Positions 1-3,125 of a stretch of DNA of 5,646 nucleotides are shown here, one piece after another. The stretch covers positions 1 through 5,646 of the forward strand of contig CAMLNY010000108.1 in NCBI GenBank assembly GCA_946481405.1. Reading direction: 5' to 3'. This DNA comes from an uncultured Brevundimonas sp. (lineage in GTDB: Bacteria; Pseudomonadota; Alphaproteobacteria; Caulobacterales; Caulobacteraceae). Numbering within the stretch: the first letter of the stretch is position 1; each line of letters begins with the position of its first letter. A model generated the notes under the pieces. It saw only the letters and a program-made list of their open reading frames with translations. It made no database searches and was not told the DNA's origin. The position numbers were made by a program, and so were the translations under genes.

Positions 1-126
1 TCGCCCTTGTCCAGGGAACTGATCGCGTTCATCGACTCCTCGTCCAGCTCGAAGTCGAAGAGCGCGAAGTTCTCCCGTACGCGCGCCTCGGTTTTGGATT
101 TGGGGAAGATGATGTCGCCGCGCTGG
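1..126 (-). pseudogene. Aldo/keto reductase, C-terminal fragment (5' part lost at the junction; 3' end outside the window)
   Basis: Read on the minus strand from position 125 downward, the frame gives QRGDIIFPKSKTEARV, then RENFALFDFELDEESM and NAISSLDKG. This is the well-known C-terminal segment of NAD(P)H-dependent aldo/keto reductases of the 2,5-diketo-D-gluconate reductase type. It covers the strand holding the Pro-Lys-Ser cofactor-binding motif, the RENF helix start and the late acidic helix. The family reduces aldehydes and ketones in the cytosol using a TIM barrel of about 270-290 residues. The catalytic Asp, Tyr, Lys and His lie further upstream and are absent. On the 5' side the match stops after about one residue (Ile, 126-128); the next codons read Gly-Pro-Gly instead of the usual Arg-Trp-x. 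From there the DNA matches an amidase on the other strand. The 3' end continues past position 1. The family call is firm; whether the truncation exists in the cell or is an assembly error cannot be decided here. Confidence 0.85.
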
Positions 127-819
127 ATGCCGGGTCCCTGCGCGGCGCCCGGATCGGCGTCATGCGCTTCATGGCCGAGAACTTCTCCGACGACACCAAG
201 GTGGCATTCGAGCGCTCGCTGCAGGCCATGCGCGACGCCGGCGCCGAGCTGGTCGAAATCACCGAGGGGCCGGACATGCGCGCCATCGGCGGGGCGCAGC
301 TGACCGTGCTGCTGACCGAGCTGAAGGTCGACCTGAACGCCTATCTGGCCTCGACCGACCCGGCGCAGGTGCCGACGCGCACCCTGGCCGACGTCATCGC
401 CTTCAACGCCGCCGAGCCGCGCGAGACCGTGCTGTTCGGACAGGAGCTGTTCGAACGGGCCGAGGCCACCGGCGGCCTGGAAGACCCTGCCTATGTCGAG
501 GCGCGGGCGACTTCCTTGCGCCTGTCCGGCGTCGAGGGCATCGACAAAATGATGGCGGACAACGACGTCGTCGCCCTCGTCTCGCCGACCACCTCGCGCG
601 CCTGGACCAACGACCGCGACGACGACGACAACGGGCAGGGCTCCTCCAGCACCCTGGCCGCCGTCGCCGGCTATCCGCACCTGACCGTGCCGATGGGGAT
701 GGACCGCGGCATGCCGGTCGGCATCAGCTTCATCGCCGGGAAGTGGCAGGACGCGACGGTGCTGTCCCTGGGCTATGCAGCGGACGCACGCGCGGGTGAG
801 GCTGGAGAGCGCGAACTAA
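114..819 (+). pseudogene. Amidase-signature family enzyme, C-terminal half, 5'-truncated and frameshifted near its end
   Basis: From about position 114 the plus frame reads VAALDAGSLRGARIGVMRF, the linker that follows the catalytic core in amidase-signature hydrolases (GatA-like amidases and 6-aminohexanoate-cyclic-dimer hydrolase relatives). The family tail follows: helix AFERSLQAMRDAGAELVEI, then VALVSPTTSRAW, GSSSTLAAVAGYPHLTVPMG and MPVGISFIAGKW. The Ser-cisSer-Lys triad and the glycine/serine-rich signature lie in the missing N-terminal half, so this piece should not be catalytic. Met codons such as the one at 162 are internal, not true starts. After LSLGYA (around 777) the frame runs on as non-homologous, Arg-rich sequence to 932, straight through the opposing OmpA-like gene. 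The +1 frame from 778 instead reads QRTHARVRLESAN and stops at TAA 817-819, as expected for an ending of the GYAYEQ type. I infer a small deletion of about 8 bases or another indel near 777. Truncation plus frameshift suggests decay or poor assembly. Confidence 0.82.
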
Positions 820-822
820 GCG

Positions 823-1224
823 CTATCGCGCGAAGTAGACGCCCACGACGATCCGACGGTTCAGGGGCTCGGCGCTGTTGGGGGGAGTGGGGCGGGCCAG
901 ATTCGTGCCGCCCCGCCCGTCCATCACGATGACGTCTCCCGAAAGACCCAGTTGGACGAGCTCGCTGGCCAGAGCCTGGGCTCTTCGGCGGCTGAGCTCA
1001 TCGGAAAACTCGACGGCTTCCGAAGTGTCCATATAACCAGCGATGAAAATCCGGGAGACGGGTTTGCCACTGGCCAGCGCATAGGCTGCGACTTCTCTGG
1101 CCAGCCGGTAGCCCCCGGGCGGCAATTCGGCCCGTCCGTAGTCGAAATAGGCGACGAACTCGTGCGCAGACGCCGGGCCCGCGATGACGGAGACGGCCGC
1201 AGCCGTAAGAAGGAGCGTTCTCAT
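823..1224 (-). CDS. Small secreted OmpA-like domain protein, probably peptidoglycan-binding
   Basis: The protein has 133 residues. Residues 1-20 (MRTLLLTAAAVSVIAGPASA) form a Sec signal peptide with an AxA-type site before His21; there is no lipobox, so it should be a free periplasmic protein. The rest is a single OmpA C-terminal domain: strand and helix FDYGRAELPPGGYRLAREVA, strand SRIFIAGYMD, helix SDELSRRRAQALASELVQLG, then LNRRIVVGVYF. Asp66 and Arg81 are 15 residues apart, the spacing of the two diaminopimelate-binding residues of the OmpA domain, and the late Asn-Arg-Arg (122-124) is also kept. The usual Gly-His-Thr-Asp is Gly-Tyr-Met-Asp here. The domain is compact and there is no beta-barrel, so the likely role is wall binding rather than pore formation. 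A Shine-Dalgarno GGAGGT sits 4 bases before the ATG. The gene is convergent with the amidase remnant (3 bases apart) and divergent from the SemiSWEET gene. Family confidence is high; the partner and exact role are unknown. Confidence 0.88.
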   Translation of the reverse strand: MRTLLLTAAAVSVIAGPASAHEFVAYFDYGRAELPPGGYRLAREVAAYALASGKPVSRIFIAGYMDTSEAVEFSDELSRRRAQALASELVQLGLSGDVIVMDGRGGTNLARPTPPNSAEPLNRRIVVGVYFAR

Positions 1225-1410
1225 TCAGACCTCCGGGGGCTCCTGATGGGCGCCGCTCTAGATCAATGCCTACCACGTCGGCGACGTCTTGCCGACATAG
1301 GAACCAGCCTCCAAGCGTGACCGTTGCGGCCAGATGAAAAGCGACGAGAAGCGGGACCAGGCGGCCGGACCCAACATTGGCAAGCTTGGCATGAGCGCCA
1401 AGGCGTTCGC
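1225..1410. other. Divergent intergenic region between the OmpA-like and SemiSWEET genes
   Basis: These 186 bp should hold the promoters of both divergent genes, but I see no convincing -35/-10 pair in either direction. Two small inverted repeats are visible. One is GTCGGC (1277-1282) with GCCGAC (1291-1296), loop 8. The other is TTGGC (1386-1390) with GCCAA (1397-1401), loop 6, ending 9 bases before the SemiSWEET start; TTGGC also occurs directly repeated at 1377-1381. Neither hairpin is followed by a T-run, so neither looks like an intrinsic terminator. Open frames through this stretch on both strands lack recognisable protein content. Confidence 0.4.
1229..1234 (-). promoter_or_regulatory. 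Ribosome binding site of the OmpA-like gene
   Basis: On the minus strand GGAGGT lies 4 bases before the ATG at 1224-1222. It is a strong Shine-Dalgarno match with slightly short spacing. Together with the signal peptide that begins at this ATG, it settles the start. Confidence 0.7.
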
Positions 1411-1689
1411 GTGAGCGATCTCATCGCCAACGCCTTCGGAACTGCGGCCGCCCTGTGCTCGATCACCAGCTTCGCGCCGCAGATGATCAAGATCTGGAAG
1501 GAACGGGACGCCTCGTCGGTGTCGCTGAAGACCTACTCGCTGACGGTCACCTGCTTTGTGCTCTGGGTGGTCTATGGCGTGCTGACCAAGGCCTGGCCCG
1601 TGACCTTCGCCAACTCCGCCGCCCTGATCATGGCGGCCGGGGTGCTGACGATGAAGTGGCGCTTCCGGGACGGCGATCCGAAGGCCTAG
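1411..1689 (+). CDS. SemiSWEET family sugar transporter (PQ-loop protein, 3 TM)
   Basis: The protein has 92 residues from the GTG start. It forms one triple-helix bundle of the SWEET/PQ-loop superfamily: TM1 about 4-24 ending in SFAPQMIKIWK, TM2 about 40-60 (LTVTCFVLWVVYGVL), TM3 about 63-84 (WPVTFANSAALIMAAGVL). The Pro-Gln pair at 23-24, the SVSLKTY turn after the first loop, Trp52 in TM2 and Asn68 in TM3 are the family's hallmark positions; the Trp and Asn line the sugar pocket in solved SemiSWEETs. These proteins dimerise in the inner membrane and carry mono- or disaccharides down their gradient. An in-frame TTG at 1324 would add 29 charged residues that no SemiSWEET has, so GTG 1411 is preferred. 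It has a modest AAGGCG Shine-Dalgarno at 1400-1405. The length is normal for the family (about 85-95). Its TAG stop overlaps that of the convergent pectate lyase. The substrate is not determined; a pectin-derived sugar is only suggested by position. Confidence 0.88.
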   Translation: MSDLIANAFGTAAALCSITSFAPQMIKIWKERDASSVSLKTYSLTVTCFVLWVVYGVLTKAWPVTFANSAALIMAAGVLTMKWRFRDGDPKA

Positions 1690-2978
1690 GTCGCCAGACT
1701 GTTCAGCCAGTCCTCGAGGTTGGTGTAGCCGTCGCCGTTCCTGTCGGCCGGGCCGTCGGCGGTAGCGGGGTCGAGGCCATGGGCGGTCTCCCAGTCGTCG
1801 GGCATGCCGTCGCCGTCGGTGTCGGTCCAGGGCGTTCCAGGGGCGAGCTCCGGCCAGCCTCCGACCTCGGTTTGGGAGTTGATGATCCGGCCCGTGCCGT
1901 CCGCGACGCCCGCCAGGATGCGCGTGTCGACCGCACCCTCCGCGACGAAGAGGTTGACGCCATGCACGGGCGCGTCGTCGCCGGTGACCGGGGCCCATGG
2001 ATCGGCCGGTACCGCCCCGTCGATGCTGTTGCCCTCGAACCAGGCGTGGGCGGCCGGGGATTCCTCCTCGAAGATCACCGCCCCGGTCGAATCCGGGCCG
2101 CGTTTGTAGGCGTTGGCGACGAAGGCATAGGTCGAGACAGTCGCCGGATCGCCGTCGGAATTATAGCCCGCGTGCCCCTGACCCCAGTCATAGAAGACGT
2201 TGTTCGTAAACTCGAAATACGGCCCGACCGGATCAACGTCCGGCGTCAGATAATTGCCCGGCCGGGGCATACGCGCGCGGTGAGCGGCCCACAGATTGTG
2301 GTGAAAGGTGAAGCGGGCCCCGCGATTGCCGCGCACCAGCGAGCCATAGCCGTGGTCGCCCTTGGAATGGGTCGACAGGTTCAGGCTCTCGGCGATGATC
2401 GACCACTGGACCGTGACGGCGTCGATGACCCGATCCCGGCTGCCGATCGACAGGGTCTCGTCCACCGACCAGGAAGCCGAGACGTGGTCGAGGATGATCC
2501 TTTGACCGCGATCGATGGTTACGGCGTCGGTCTCGACGCCGTCCTCATCGCCGAGCCGCGACCGAATGTAGCGGATGACCACGTCGTCGGCCGAAATCAG
2601 CAGCGGCTGACCGCGCAGGGTGATCCCGCCGCCGGGCGCCGTCTGCCCCGCGATGGTGATCCTCGGCTCGCGAATCCGCAGCGGCGTAGCCAGCCGGATC
2701 GCGCCGCCGACATCGAAAACGACCGTGCGCGGACCGTCCGTTTCGACCGCGGCACGTAGGGATCCCGGGCCCGAATCGTTCAGATTGGTGACGCGAACAA
2801 CGGCTCCGCCGCGCCCGCCCAGGCTGACGGCGCCGGCTCCCAGAGCGCCCGGAAAGGCGACGATTTCCGCTGGCTCGGCAGACCGAGTCGCGCCCGCGCT
2901 GGCGCAGCCCGGCGCTGTGGCCAGAATGACAGCCGACAGCGCAGCTTGGACGAGACGGGTTGCAAGAGGGGCGGTCAT
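1686..2978 (-). CDS. Exported pectate lyase (polysaccharide lyase family 1-like, right-handed beta-helix), probable lipoprotein
   Basis: The protein has 430 residues. The N-terminus (residues 1-25) is a signal peptide ending in TAPGC, a relaxed lipobox at Cys25; Sec cleavage after CASA is the alternative. The body is a parallel beta-helix that opens with AFPGALGAGAVSLGGRGG and VVRVTNLNDSGPGSLRAAV, typical of this pectate lyase group, and continues with ITIAGQTAPGGGITLRG. Residues 161-174 (IILDHVSASWSVDE) hold the acidic Ca2+/substrate-binding cluster. Residues 225-239, FHHNLWAAHRARMPR, carry the RxxPR-like motif with the catalytic Arg. The enzyme cleaves polygalacturonate by Ca2+-dependent beta-elimination, giving unsaturated oligogalacturonates. 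The C-terminus adds two Asp-rich calcium loops, DTDGDGMPDD (386-395) and DRNGDGYTN (412-420), of the dockerin/thrombospondin-3 kind. The start ATG has only a weak GAGAAG ribosome site (2987-2992), and the nearest operator lies 16 bases upstream. It is divergent from the receptor, so probably co-regulated with it. Pectin or pectate is the likely substrate, but a related uronan cannot be excluded. Confidence 0.9.
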   Translation of the reverse strand: MTAPLATRLVQAALSAVILATAPGCASAGATRSAEPAEIVAFPGALGAGAVSLGGRGGAVVRVTNLNDSGPGSLRAAVETDGPRTVVFDVGGAIRLATPLRIREPRITIAGQTAPGGGITLRGQPLLISADDVVIRYIRSRLGDEDGVETDAVTIDRGQRIILDHVSASWSVDETLSIGSRDRVIDAVTVQWSIIAESLNLSTHSKGDHGYGSLVRGNRGARFTFHHNLWAAHRARMPRPGNYLTPDVDPVGPYFEFTNNVFYDWGQGHAGYNSDGDPATVSTYAFVANAYKRGPDSTGAVIFEEESPAAHAWFEGNSIDGAVPADPWAPVTGDDAPVHGVNLFVAEGAVDTRILAGVADGTGRIINSQTEVGGWPELAPGTPWTDTDGDGMPDDWETAHGLDPATADGPADRNGDGYTNLEDWLNSLAT

Positions 2979-2994
2979 CAGGCTAGCTTCTCGT

Positions 2995-3008
2995 TGATAC
3001 CGGTGTCA
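2995..3008. promoter_or_regulatory. LacI/GalR-type operator, copy 1 (pectate-lyase proximal)
   Basis: TGATACCGGTGTCA is a 14-bp near-palindrome: its reverse complement is TGACACCGGTATCA, so 12 of 14 positions are symmetric around a central CCGG. Even length with a CG at the dyad centre is the usual operator shape for LacI/GalR-family repressors of sugar genes. It lies 16 bases upstream of the lyase start codon, where a bound repressor could block that transcript. The regulator is not encoded in the window. Confidence 0.68.
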
Positions 3009-3028
3009 GCCCCGTTCTCGGTCGCAAA

Positions 3029-3042
3029 TGATACCGGTGTCA
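3029..3042. promoter_or_regulatory. LacI/GalR-type operator, copy 2 (receptor side)
   Basis: This is an exact copy of TGATACCGGTGTCA in the same orientation, 34 bp (about 3.2 helical turns) from copy 1. It overlaps the -35-like TTGACA of the lyase on the minus strand and lies 83 bases upstream of the receptor start. Two identical sites in one short divergent region argue for one regulator controlling both genes. Confidence 0.68.
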
Positions 3043-3085
3043 ATCGGTCACGGGGAAGGCTCCGGACCGATCAATAACAGATCGG
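3043..3085 (+). promoter_or_regulatory. Overlapping, mutually exclusive inverted repeats in the receptor leader
   Basis: ATCGGTC (3043-3049) can pair with GACCGAT (3065-3071), a perfect 7-bp stem with a 15-base loop. The second arm also belongs to another perfect stem: CCGATC (3067-3072) with GATCGG (3080-3085), 7-base loop. Since 3067-3071 are shared, only one can form at a time in RNA. If transcribed, this is a candidate switch in the 5' leader. If not, it may be a protein site or chance. No riboswitch class is recognisable, and no T-run follows. Confidence 0.3.
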
Positions 3086-3112
3086 CGACAAGCCGGCGTC
3101 ATGACATTCCTT

Positions 3113-3121
3113 GGGAGGAGG
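3113..3121 (+). promoter_or_regulatory. Ribosome binding site of the TonB-dependent receptor
   Basis: GGGAGGAGG, a strong purine-rich Shine-Dalgarno, ends 4 bases before the ATG at 3126. It supports this start for a highly expressed outer-membrane protein and contrasts with the weak site of the divergent lyase gene. Confidence 0.75.
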
Positions 3122-3125
3122 CACT

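Larger units (their letters stand above)
2979..3125. promoter_or_regulatory. Shared divergent control region of the pectate lyase and TonB-dependent receptor genes
   Basis: These 147 bp separate two genes transcribed away from each other. They contain two identical 14-bp near-palindromes (2995-3008 and 3029-3042), a cluster of inverted repeats nearer the receptor (3043-3085) and the receptor's ribosome site. On the minus strand TTGACA (complement of 3038-3043) is a consensus-like -35 for the lyase; it overlaps the second palindrome. The matching -10 position (about 3015-3020) is poor, so the promoter call is tentative. No clear promoter is visible for the receptor. Confidence 0.6.

Noticed and set aside
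1277..1296. GTCGGC/GCCGAC hairpin as an intrinsic terminator
   Set aside because: There is no T-run on either side, and it lies between divergent gene starts, where no terminator is expected.
1225..1380. Hydrophobic minus-strand frame (VPLLVAFHLAATVTLGGWF) upstream of the OmpA-like gene as a possible small membrane protein
   Set aside because: It has no good start codon or ribosome site, and it continues in another frame into the OmpA-like gene. Most likely chance.
1324..1410. Upstream TTG start extending the SemiSWEET by 29 residues
   Set aside because: The extension is highly charged and unlike any SemiSWEET N-terminus. GTG 1411 gives the standard length and a plausible ribosome site.
1270..1998. 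242-codon minus-strand open frame spanning the SemiSWEET gene
   Set aside because: It is Arg/His-rich, runs into the lyase gene in another frame and has no family resemblance; the SemiSWEET motifs on the other strand are decisive.
1455..2759. 434-codon open frame on the plus strand across the pectate lyase gene
   Set aside because: Its composition is low-complexity (Arg, Gly, Val, Asp repeats) and it has no domain. It is antisense to a lyase with clear motifs and is typical of high-GC shadow frames.
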